DNA of 64,000 bases from Ramlibacter rhizophilus (lineage in GTDB: Bacteria; Pseudomonadota; Gammaproteobacteria; Burkholderiales; Burkholderiaceae_C): assembly GCF_004681965.1 (NCBI RefSeq), contig NZ_SMLL01000002.1, positions 1-64,000 of the forward strand. Reading direction: 5' to 3'. The translations under genes were made by a program, and so were the position numbers. The stretch's first letter is position 1, and every line of letters begins with the position of its first letter. Under the pieces are notes generated by a model. It searched no databases and was not told the origin of the DNA. It was given only the letters and a program-made list of their open reading frames with translations. Below, one piece after another: positions 8,271-15,469 of this stretch.

Positions 8271-9429
8271 ATTCCCGGTCCGCACCCCCACACTCGCCAG
8301 CAAGCTGCCGGCCGTGGGCACGACCATCTTCACCGTGATGTCGCAGCTGGCGAGCGAGCTTGGCGCCGTGAACCTGGGCCAGGGGTTCCCGGACTTCGAC
8401 TGCGACCCGCGGCTGCTGGATGCCGTGAACGAGGCCATGCGCGACGGGCACAACCAGTACCCGCCGATGGCGGGCGTGCCCGCCCTGCGCGAAGCGATCG
8501 CCGCCAAGATGGAGGCGCTCTACCGGCGCCGCTACGACCCGCTGGGCGAGATCACCGTCACGGCCGGTGCCACGCAGGCCATCATCACCGCCGTCCTGGC
8601 CGTGGCACGCGCCGGCGACGAGGTGATCGTGCTGGACCCCTGCTACGACAGCTACGTGCCCAACATCGAGCTGGCGGGCGCCACGCCGGTGCGGGTGCCG
8701 CTGACGCCGCACAGCTTCCGCCCCGACTTCGACCGCATCGCCGCGGCGCTGGGGCCGCGCACGCGCGCCATCATCGTCAACACGCCGCACAACCCGAGCG
8801 CCACCGCCTGGACGCGCGAGGACATGCTGCGCCTGCAGGAGCTGCTGGCGCCGACCGACGTCCTGGTGATCAGCGACGAGGTGTACGAGCACATGGTCTT
8901 CGACGGCTGCGAACACCAGAGCGCGGCGCGCTTCGACGGGCTGGCCGCGCGCAGCTTCATCGTCTCCAGCTTTGGCAAGACCTATCACGTCACGGGCTGG
9001 AAGGTCGGCTACGTGGCCGCGCCGGCGCCGCTCATGGCCGAGTTCCGCAAGGTGCACCAGTTCAACGTGTTCACGGTGAACACGCCGATGCAGCATGGGC
9101 TCGCGCGCTACATGGCCGACCCCCGGCCCCACCTGGACCTGCCCGCCTTCTACCAGCGCAAGCGCGACCTGTTCCGCCAGGGCCTTGCCGGCTCGCGCCT
9201 GCGCCTGCTGCCCAGCGAGGGCAGCTACTTCCAGTGCGTGGACATCTCCGCCGTGAGCGAGCTGTCCGAATCGGAGTTCTGCCTCTGGCTCACGCGGGAA
9301 ATCGGCGTCGCCGCCATCCCGCTGTCGGCCTTCTACGGCAACGGCTTCGACCAGCGGGTGGTGCGCTTCTGCTTCGCCAAGCGCGACGAGACGCTGCGCA
9401 GCGCGCTGGAGCGCCTGTCCCGCCTCTGA
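8260..9429 (+). CDS. PLP-dependent aminotransferase, probable methionine aminotransferase (YbdL-like)
   Basis: 389-aa class I/II aminotransferase. The PLP lysine is K240 in SSFGKTYHVTGWKVGY. Other family marks are NLGQGFPDFD near 38-47, TAGATQAIITAV at about 101-112, NTPHNPSATAW near 174-184 and SDEVYEHMVFDG near 205-215. The combination of QGFPDFDCDPRL and GKTYHVTGWKVGY matches the YbdL/kynurenine-aminotransferase-like group active on methionine and aromatic amino acids. It starts 11 bp inside the end of cysB, so the two genes are translationally coupled. That link to a sulfur regulator favours methionine metabolism, but the substrate is inferred. Confidence 0.88.
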   Translation: MNSEFPVRTPTLASKLPAVGTTIFTVMSQLASELGAVNLGQGFPDFDCDPRLLDAVNEAMRDGHNQYPPMAGVPALREAIAAKMEALYRRRYDPLGEITVTAGATQAIITAVLAVARAGDEVIVLDPCYDSYVPNIELAGATPVRVPLTPHSFRPDFDRIAAALGPRTRAIIVNTPHNPSATAWTREDMLRLQELLAPTDVLVISDEVYEHMVFDGCEHQSAARFDGLAARSFIVSSFGKTYHVTGWKVGYVAAPAPLMAEFRKVHQFNVFTVNTPMQHGLARYMADPRPHLDLPAFYQRKRDLFRQGLAGSRLRLLPSEGSYFQCVDISAVSELSESEFCLWLTREIGVAAIPLSAFYGNGFDQRVVRFCFAKRDETLRSALERLSRL

Positions 9430-9435
9430 CGGGGT

Positions 9436-10137
9436 TCAGCAACTGACGGGGTTGCGGCAGAAGCGCTCGAGCTCCATCACGCGCGCGTTGGCGCTGACGG
9501 GAAGCACCGCCTGCGGGCCCACGTCCAGGGCGAGCTTGGCGGCGTACTTCTCGAAGAACTGCTTGAACAGCTCCGGCCCGACGGTGCCGTAGGCCGTGAG
9601 CGTGTCTTCCCTGGCATCGTGACGCAGCAGCACGGCGGCCAGCGGCTGCTCGGCCGGGCCGGAGACCACGCGCGCGCCTGCGGCCGGGTCGTACTGGCTG
9701 TTCTCGGCGCAGCAGTGGATCAGCCCGTCCTGCACGCCGCGCCGCGCGCGCCCCTTGCGAAAGCTGATGAAGCTCACGTCCTTGTTGGGATAGACCAGCT
9801 TGTGCGCGCAGATCGCGGAGAAGGCGACGATGCTGCGATCCGGGCCGATGCCCCCCGGCCAGTCGTAGGAACCGCTGGGCCCCCGAACGGCTTGCCCGGG
9901 GACGGTGCGCCCCAGCCGCAGCAGGAACACCGGCGTGGCCACATAGGGATAGTGGAAGACGTAGTTCACCTGCGGCTTGAGGCTCGCCGCCTTCAGCGGC
10001 CGCCCGGACTCGTCGCCGAGCACCACGGGCTCGTACTCGGTGACGCGCGCGTTGCCCGCCAACGCCGGCAGCGCCGCCACCCATGAAGTGCAGGCAGTCG
10101 CTGCACTGCAGGTGCCGATGAAGTGCCGCCGGTCCAT
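9436..10137 (-). CDS. Tat-exported Rieske-like protein with altered cluster ligands
   Basis: 233-aa protein with a twin-arginine start (DRRHFIGT) and a hydrophobic stretch to about residue 27, consistent with folded export. The core resembles a Rieske [2Fe-2S] domain: a first Cys-x-His pair at C110/H112 (SAICAHKLVYP), and a second site HCCAENSQYDP at 141-151 in the position of the usual CxxHGSxFD loop. Here the expected His is not at the standard position; E145 or H141 would have to serve, so cluster type or presence is uncertain. Similar proteins of unknown function occur in related bacteria. An AGGA-type site precedes the ATG. It converges with the aminotransferase gene, 6 bp away. Confidence 0.65.
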   Translation of the reverse strand: MDRRHFIGTCSAATACTSWVAALPALAGNARVTEYEPVVLGDESGRPLKAASLKPQVNYVFHYPYVATPVFLLRLGRTVPGQAVRGPSGSYDWPGGIGPDRSIVAFSAICAHKLVYPNKDVSFISFRKGRARRGVQDGLIHCCAENSQYDPAAGARVVSGPAEQPLAAVLLRHDAREDTLTAYGTVGPELFKQFFEKYAAKLALDVGPQAVLPVSANARVMELERFCRNPVSC

Positions 10138-10230
10138 ACGTCCATTTCCTGGGAGTGCGCCGGCCAGTGTGCCGGGCAGCCGCGGATCGCCAGACCCAGG
10201 GTTTCCCCGAAGAAAAAACGCTCAGCCGAA

Positions 10231-10256
10231 AAACGAAAAGCCGCCTCTCGGCGGCT
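10231..10256 (-). terminator. Intrinsic terminator behind the FtsH-like gene
   Basis: Minus-strand hairpin with a 7-bp stem (AGCCGCC/GGCGGCT) and a 4-nt loop, followed by TTTTCGTTT, 25 bp downstream of the stop codon of the FtsH-like gene. Confidence 0.8.
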
Positions 10257-10280
10257 GTTCCGTGTCCGGCGCGAAGCCCC

Positions 10281-12413
10281 TCAGACCGGCTGGACCAGGC
10301 CGACGCGGGCGTTGAAGCTCTGGCATGCGGCTTCGAAGTTGCGGATCTCGCCGAGCGCCTCCTTCAGGCTCATCTCGCCGGCTTCCATCAGCTTGCCCGC
10401 CAGGTGCTCGGTCAGCGGCTTCAGGCGCGACAGCGAGGCCTTGGTCTCGGTGTAGAGGCGCTCGCTCTGCGCCTCCATGATGCTGCGCGTTTCCTCGTCG
10501 ACGTTGCGGCCACCGCCTTCCGAGGCCAGGGCGCCGAAGTTCAGGCGCGTCTTGCGGTACATGCCCATTTCGCCCACGGCGTGGTGCAGCAGGCGCGTGA
10601 CGCGGGTGATGTCGTTGTGGGCGCCGTTGGTGGTGCCTTCCTCGCCGAAGAACAGTTCCTCGTTCGCCATGCCACCCAGCAGGACGCGCACGTCGTGCTC
10701 GATATCGCCCTTGGTCTTGAGCAGGTTGGCGCCCTGCTTGTGGAACACGAAGCCCAGCGCGTTGTTGCGCGGGTTGGCCTTCAGCGAGATCTTGAGCGTC
10801 TTCATTTCGCTCAGGATGCGCTCCCAGTCGTCGCCGCAGCGCTTGCGCTCCTGCTCGAAGTCCACCAGGAAGTGGCCCCATTCGTGGATGGCGATGATGC
10901 GGCGGTCGCGCTCGCGCTCCTTGGTGGTGTTGGTGTTGACGTTGCCCACCATCACCCGCTCGGCCGCCTGCATCAGCGTGTCCGCGCCGATCATGTCGCC
11001 GGCCTGCACGGCCGAGATGCCGGCCTGGTTGACGATGGTCTCGAGGTCCGCCGGGCTGCGGCCTTCGGTGATCTCCACCAGGTGGCGCAGGTCCAGGTCG
11101 GGCAGCACCTTGTCCGCACGCTGCGAGAGGTAGTGGCCGATGATGGCCGCGCGCTCTTCCTTGTTCGGCAGGCGGAAGTCCACCTTCATCTGGAAGCGGC
11201 GCAGCATGGCCTCGTCCATCTGCATGGTCTCGCTGTTGAAGTTGCTGGCCACGATCCAGATGATCTCGGCGTCGCTCTTGGTGCGCACCCCGTCGAGCAC
11301 GGCCAGCAGCATGTTCTGCGTGTCGTCGTCGAACTTGCGGTGGCCGCCGCGCTTCATGAACAGGTCCTGCGCCTCGTCGAGGAAGACGATGCAGCGTTTG
11401 CGGCGCTTGGCCATGGACACGATGCGGTTGAGCGTGCTGGCGCCGCCGCCCACGTAGCCGGTCTCCAGGTTGACGGCCGAGTGGAACAGAATCGGGAGGT
11501 TCAACTCCTTGGCCAGGTAGCTCGCCAGCTTGGTCTTGCCGGTACCGGCGGGGCCGCTGAACATCACGTTGAACGGCTTCTTGATGCCGTACTCCGCGTA
11601 CTCGGCGCGTCGCTGGTACTGGTCCTTGATCTGGGAGACCTCGGACTTGATGTCGTCCATGCCCACCAGGTCTTCCAGCGAACCCTGCACCTGCGCCGGC
11701 TCGATGAATTTGAGCGACTTGTGCTGCCCGCGCAGCTGGAAGTACAGGAAGCCGAGCAGGCCCAGGGTCAGCGAGGCCGACAGCACGCCGCTCACGCCGG
11801 CCTTCCAGGCGTCCTTCTCGGACTGCGGGCGGGCGCCTTCGAAGCGCTGGTCAAGGCGCGCGACCATCTGCTGGCTGCTGGGGCTGAGTTCGGCCTTGGG
11901 CACGAAGCTCAGCTTGCCGCCCCACGGCGCCGCCACGGCCTTGTCGGCAAAGATCTTGGTTTCCATGTCCGAGGGATAGAAGGCGTGCTGCCTGCCGCCG
12001 GACTCGACCAGGATGAAACGTTCGGACACATTCCACATCAGCGGGCGGTAGATCACCGTGATGCGCTCGATGGGGTTGTTCTCCAGGAAGGAAAGCACCG
12101 AGCCTGAGCCGAAGACGACCGGAAGCGACTCGTTGAGCTTCCACATCCCCTCGGCGCCCTGCCCCGCGCTCATGCGCTTGACCTCTTCGGCGACGGCCGC
12201 CTGGCGCTGCGTCAGGATGATGGAGTAGATCCCGGTGGCCGGGATCATCAAGGCGAGGGCCAGCAGCAGCAGCTTGACCGCGGTGGACTGGATCACGAAC
12301 CAATCCGATAGCCTGGAAGCCGCCTTCTTGACGGCCAGCCACAAGCTGCCCTCGGGCGGCTCGTCCTTGGTGAATTCGGGTCTCTGGGGGGTGCTGGCCG
12401 ATAAATCCGACAT
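10281..12413 (-). CDS. FtsH-like membrane AAA+ zinc protease (divergent paralogue)
   Basis: 710-aa inner-membrane protein with FtsH architecture. Membrane helices lie at about 45-67 and 206-227 with a roughly 138-residue external domain between them. Then come an AAA+ module (Walker A GPAGTGKT at 287-294, Walker B CIVFLDEAQD at 341-350, an arginine-finger region MLRRFQMKVDFRLP near 403-416) and an M41-like peptidase domain with HEWGH at 510-514 and a putative third zinc ligand D601 (NGAHND). All catalytic residues appear present. It differs from housekeeping FtsH in the longer external domain, HEWGH instead of HEAGH, and a different substrate pore region. I chose the ATG at 12413; an in-frame extension to 12491 adds 26 unlikely residues. 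It is monocistronic with its own terminator. Target unknown. Confidence 0.85.
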   Translation of the reverse strand: MSDLSASTPQRPEFTKDEPPEGSLWLAVKKAASRLSDWFVIQSTAVKLLLLALALMIPATGIYSIILTQRQAAVAEEVKRMSAGQGAEGMWKLNESLPVVFGSGSVLSFLENNPIERITVIYRPLMWNVSERFILVESGGRQHAFYPSDMETKIFADKAVAAPWGGKLSFVPKAELSPSSQQMVARLDQRFEGARPQSEKDAWKAGVSGVLSASLTLGLLGFLYFQLRGQHKSLKFIEPAQVQGSLEDLVGMDDIKSEVSQIKDQYQRRAEYAEYGIKKPFNVMFSGPAGTGKTKLASYLAKELNLPILFHSAVNLETGYVGGGASTLNRIVSMAKRRKRCIVFLDEAQDLFMKRGGHRKFDDDTQNMLLAVLDGVRTKSDAEIIWIVASNFNSETMQMDEAMLRRFQMKVDFRLPNKEERAAIIGHYLSQRADKVLPDLDLRHLVEITEGRSPADLETIVNQAGISAVQAGDMIGADTLMQAAERVMVGNVNTNTTKERERDRRIIAIHEWGHFLVDFEQERKRCGDDWERILSEMKTLKISLKANPRNNALGFVFHKQGANLLKTKGDIEHDVRVLLGGMANEELFFGEEGTTNGAHNDITRVTRLLHHAVGEMGMYRKTRLNFGALASEGGGRNVDEETRSIMEAQSERLYTETKASLSRLKPLTEHLAGKLMEAGEMSLKEALGEIRNFEAACQSFNARVGLVQPV

Positions 12414-12610
12414 GTTGTCTTTCAAGGGCAGAACGTGGCACAAAGAATGTCGGAGCCATCCTACAGAGACACGGGCATAGCGCCGCAGCATGCAAGAGCA
12501 TCTGCCGTGCTAGGGCGTACTCCCGTGACTTTTTTTGAAGGGAACCCACAGGCGCTTTGTTGCTCAAACGCAAGCCGGGTTTTCTTTCAAGTTTCTTCCC
12601 CCGGCAGTTC

Positions 12611-12644
12611 CCCCCCGGCGCGCAAGGCCGTGGGGGATTTTTTT
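12611..12644 (+). terminator. Plus-strand terminator-like hairpin in the 12414-12682 gap
   Basis: A C-rich/G-rich stem (CCCCC...GGGGG, extended inward by GGC/GCC with one bulge) is followed by ATTTTTTT. No rightward gene precedes it; the gene on its left points the other way. It could end a short unannotated transcript or act in the leader of the transporter gene. The gap shows no other gene I can support. Confidence 0.5.
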
Positions 12645-12670
12645 CGTCCGGCTTACGGCCTGCGTGGCTC

Positions 12671-12676
12671 GATAAT
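12671..12676 (+). promoter_or_regulatory. Candidate -10 element of the chromate-transporter pair
   Basis: GATAAT lies 6 bp before the GTG start at 12683. No convincing -35 element is visible. If used, the mRNA would be leaderless or nearly so. Confidence 0.3.
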
Positions 12677-12682
12677 CCGGGC

Positions 12683-13276
12683 GTGATTCCGTCCCTTCCG
12701 ACTGGCCAGGAGGCTGCGCCCGAGACGCCGCGGCCAGGCTCCCTCCTCGATCTCTTCCTCTCCTTCAGCTGGCTGGCCCTGCAGGGCTTCGGCGGCGTGC
12801 TGGCCGTGGTGCAGCGCGAACTGGTCGAACGCAAGCGCTGGATGACACGCGAGGAGTTCGTGGAGGACTGGGCGGTGGCGCAGATCATGCCCGGCCCCAA
12901 CGTGGTGAACCTGTCCCTGATGATCGGCCACCGCTACTTCGGCCTGCGCGGCGCACTGGCCGCGCTGGCGGGCATGCTGGTGTTCCCGCTCCTGGTCGTG
13001 ATCGGCCTGGCACTCGCGTACGCGGGCTATGCCGGGCATCCGCAGGTCATGGGCGCGCTGCGCGGCATGGGCGCGGTCGCGGCCGGGCTCGTCACCGCCA
13101 CCGGGCTGAAGCTGCTGTCCACCCTCGGCCGCAACCCGATGGGGATGTTCGCCTGCGTCGGCCTCTCGGTGGCGACCTTCGTGGCCATCGCGCTGCTGCG
13201 CGTCCCGCTCGCCTGGGTGCTGCTCGTGCTGGGATCGCTCGCGTTCTGGCTGACCTGGCGACGGCTCGCCCCATGA
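12683..13276 (+). CDS. Chromate transporter family protein, first half (short-chain ChrA)
   Basis: 197-aa membrane protein with one CHR domain: LLDLFLSFSWLALQGFGGVLAVVQRELVERKRWM, then EDWAVAQIMPGPNVVNLS with the family PGPNVVN motif, and four or five hydrophobic segments. Full-length ChrA exporters have two such domains; short-chain types are encoded as adjacent pairs, as here. The GTG at 12683 is the first reasonable start before the conserved FLSFSWLAL. An open frame reaching back to 12557 carries no conserved sequence. The next gene overlaps by 4 bp. Known members export chromate or related oxyanions; the actual substrate cannot be read from the sequence. Confidence 0.85.
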   Translation: MIPSLPTGQEAAPETPRPGSLLDLFLSFSWLALQGFGGVLAVVQRELVERKRWMTREEFVEDWAVAQIMPGPNVVNLSLMIGHRYFGLRGALAALAGMLVFPLLVVIGLALAYAGYAGHPQVMGALRGMGAVAAGLVTATGLKLLSTLGRNPMGMFACVGLSVATFVAIALLRVPLAWVLLVLGSLAFWLTWRRLAP

Positions 13277-13839
13277 GCGTCGCCACCGTCGACTGGCTCG
13301 CTTTCTTCGGCCACTTCCTCGCCTTGTCGCTGCTGTCCATCGGCGGCGCCATCACGACCGCGCCGGACATGCACCGTTACCTGGTGGACCGGCAGCAGTG
13401 GCTGACGGACGCGCAGTTCACCGCCTCCATTGCCATCGCGCAGGCCGCACCGGGGCCGAACGTGCTGTTCGTCGGGCTCCTCGGCTGGAACGTCGGACTG
13501 AACGCGGGCGGCCTGCCGGGTGCGGCCACGGGCATGTTCCTGGCGCTCCTGGGCATCCTGCTGCCCAGCACCACCCTCACCTATGCCGCCGCGAGCTGGG
13601 GCCACCGCAATCGGGAGCTGCGGGCCGTGCGCGCCTTCAAGCAGGGCATGACGCCCATCGTGCTGGCGCTGCTGGTCGCCACGGGCTGGCTGCTGGCCAC
13701 GGGCGGGGGCTATGACCTCGGGCGCTGGCCTCTGTGGCTTGTCAGCGCCATCGCGACGCTGGTGGTGTGGCGCACCCGCATCCACCTGCTGTGGCTGCTC
13801 GGCGCGGGCGCGGTCCTGGGCTGGTTCGGCTGGGTCTAG
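13273..13839 (+). CDS. Chromate transporter family protein, second half (short-chain ChrA)
   Basis: 188-aa partner of the preceding gene, starting inside its stop codon (ATGA at 13273-13276). It carries the CHR-domain signature in its own version: FFGHFLALSLLSIGGAITTAPDMHRYLVDRQQWLTDAQF, and AIAQAAPGPNVLFVGLLGW with the PGPNVLF motif. Five or so membrane segments follow, ending LLGAGAVLGWFGWV. In this family the two halves insert with opposite topology and act together. It converges with rlmB, 8 bp away. Confidence 0.85.
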   Translation: MSVATVDWLAFFGHFLALSLLSIGGAITTAPDMHRYLVDRQQWLTDAQFTASIAIAQAAPGPNVLFVGLLGWNVGLNAGGLPGAATGMFLALLGILLPSTTLTYAAASWGHRNRELRAVRAFKQGMTPIVLALLVATGWLLATGGGYDLGRWPLWLVSAIATLVVWRTRIHLLWLLGAGAVLGWFGWV

Positions 13840-13847
13840 GCTGGGCA

Positions 13848-14582
13848 TCAGCCGCGCTGGCGGCGCGCCTCGTACAGGCAGATGCCGCTGGCGACCGAGA
13901 CGTTGAGGCTTTCGACCGCGCCACGCATGGGGATGCTGACCAGCTCGTCGCAGGTCTTGCGCGTGAGCTGGCGCATGCCGGCGCCCTCGGCGCCGAGGAC
14001 GAGGGCCAGCGGCACTTTCAGGTCCGCCTCGTAGAGGGTGCGGGGTGCGTCCCCGCTGGTGCCGACGCACCAGATGTTGCGCTCCTGGAGCTCGCCGAGC
14101 GTGCGCGCGAGGTTGGTCACCATGAAATAAGGCACCGTCTCGGCGGCGCCGCTCGCGACCTTGGCCACCGTGGCATTGAGGCCCACCGCGTGGTCCTTGG
14201 GCGCGATCACGGCGTGGGCGCCCGCGCCGTCGGCCACGCGCAGGCAGGCACCCAGGTTGTGGGGATCGGTCACGCCGTCCAGCACGAGGAGAAGTGGCGG
14301 GTCCTCCAGCGCATCGAGGAGATCGTCGAGCGAACGCGCCACTTCGACAGGCTCCACACGTGCGGCCACCCCCTGGTGGCCGGCACTCCCCGCGAGCTTG
14401 GCCAGCCGCAGGCTGTCCGCCTCGACGAGCCGCGCGCCGGCTTCGCGCGCCCGCTCCAGGAATTGGCGCATGCGCGCGTCGCGGCGGCCGGGATCGAAGA
14501 ACACCTCGATGACCGTCTGGGGTGCCGTCTTGAGGCGCACGCCCACCGCGTGGAAGCCGAACAGGATCTTGGGAGCTGACAT
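13848..14582 (-). CDS. rlmB: 23S rRNA (guanosine-2'-O-)-methyltransferase RlmB
   Basis: 244-aa SpoU-family methyltransferase that modifies G2251 of 23S rRNA using SAM. The N-terminal substrate-binding part starts KILFGFHAVGVRL. The knotted SPOUT domain shows the three motifs: LVLDGVTDPHNLGACLRVAD, LALVLGAEGAGMR, and SIPMRGAVESLNVSVASGICLYE. The ATG at 14582 fits the usual MSxPKxLFGFHAV start; the open frame before it is not conserved. Confidence 0.95.
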   Translation of the reverse strand: MSAPKILFGFHAVGVRLKTAPQTVIEVFFDPGRRDARMRQFLERAREAGARLVEADSLRLAKLAGSAGHQGVAARVEPVEVARSLDDLLDALEDPPLLLVLDGVTDPHNLGACLRVADGAGAHAVIAPKDHAVGLNATVAKVASGAAETVPYFMVTNLARTLGELQERNIWCVGTSGDAPRTLYEADLKVPLALVLGAEGAGMRQLTRKTCDELVSIPMRGAVESLNVSVASGICLYEARRQRG

Positions 14583-14609
14583 GGCGCGATTATCCGGGTG
14601 CCCCAGCAC

Positions 14610-14615
14610 TAGAAT
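14610..14615 (+). promoter_or_regulatory. Candidate -10 element for the sensor/cyclase pair
   Basis: TAGAAT 18-23 bp before the ATG at 14633, followed by a strong GGAGGG ribosome site. No clear -35 box. The spacing of GGAGGG to the first ATG is short (about 3 bp), so the second in-frame ATG at 14642 may be used instead. Confidence 0.3.
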
Positions 14616-14632
14616 CCGGCCACTGGAGGGAG

Positions 14633-15469
14633 ATGAATACGATGGGATTACGCCCAAAGTTCAGCGTCGCCATGGGAGTCGGCCTCCTGGCGGGCTTGGC
14701 AGCCACGCTCCTGCTGTGCGAGCACGAACTGGAGCAGAACGCGAGGCGGGACGTCATTCGCCAGGCCCGTCTCGTTCTGGACGCCGCAGAAACGGCCCGC
14801 CGCGACACAATGGACCAACACCAGTCTCGAAGCCTCGTGATGCCTACCCCCCTCCTGCCGCCATCCGAGCCGTCGTTCGCGGCGTACGAGGCGGTGGAGC
14901 GCGTTCGCCGACGCCACGCCGAATTCCACTACACGGAAGCCGTCGCAAATCCGGTGCAGCCCGGCGGACCGGACGCGGATTGGGAACACGCACTGATCGA
15001 CCGCTTCCGGCTGCAGGCGCAGCTGCATGAGCTGGTCACTGAGGCGGCCGGTGGGACACTCCTGGTACTGGCCCGCGCGGTCAGGACCGGCGGCGCTTTC
15101 CAGAGCGACGGGGCAGCGGACGGAACCACCCGAGGCGCCGGCGAACTGGCATCGGTGCAGATCGTCTCCGTGCCGGCGATCGTGGCGGCGCGGCAGGCGG
15201 ACGCGGTGTTCTGGCCGCTGGCGCTCAAGTTGGCGGGTCTCTTCATCGCCGTGTTCGTGGTACTCGAACGCCTTTATGCCTGCTTCGTGGGGCGCCCCCT
15301 GCGGGAGTTGGCCGAGATCTCGACCCGCGTGAGCCTCGGTGACTTCGACCAGCCGGAGTTCTCGGACGCGAGCGCGGACGACATCGCACTGCTGGGTCAT
15401 GCCTTCAACCGCATGCGCCGCAGCGTGACGCTCGCACTGCGGCTTCTCACGCCGGAGCCTTCCGCATGA
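14633..15469 (+). CDS. Membrane sensor protein with DUF3365-like periplasmic region and C-terminal HAMP
   Basis: 278-aa two-helix membrane receptor without any output domain. Helix 1 is at about 11-30 (SVAMGVGLLAGLAATLLLCE). A periplasmic region of about 170 residues follows, starting with a long helix (LEQNARRDVIRQARLVLDAAE), which resembles DUF3365/Tll0287-type sensors. Helix 2 is at about 197-218 (LALKLAGLFIAVFVVLERLYA). It ends with a HAMP domain (GRPLRELAEISTRVSLGDFD ... DDIALLGHAFNRMRRSV). The protein stops right after HAMP, and the next gene, a nucleotidyl cyclase, starts in its stop codon. The pair therefore looks like a receptor cyclase split in two. The ligand is unknown. Confidence 0.8.
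   Translation: MNTMGLRPKFSVAMGVGLLAGLAATLLLCEHELEQNARRDVIRQARLVLDAAETARRDTMDQHQSRSLVMPTPLLPPSEPSFAAYEAVERVRRRHAEFHYTEAVANPVQPGGPDADWEHALIDRFRLQAQLHELVTEAAGGTLLVLARAVRTGGAFQSDGAADGTTRGAGELASVQIVSVPAIVAARQADAVFWPLALKLAGLFIAVFVVLERLYACFVGRPLRELAEISTRVSLGDFDQPEFSDASADDIALLGHAFNRMRRSVTLALRLLTPEPSA

Noticed and set aside
9424..9455. Short direct repeat CTGACGGGGTT at the ends of the aminotransferase and Rieske-like genes
   Set aside because: Only about 11 bp twice, no further structure, and it lies within coding ends; could be chance.
10155..12107. A 650-codon plus-strand open frame
   Set aside because: It is antisense to the FtsH-like gene, which has intact Walker and zinc motifs on the minus strand. 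Its composition is His/Val/Leu/Ala/Arg-rich shadow sequence.
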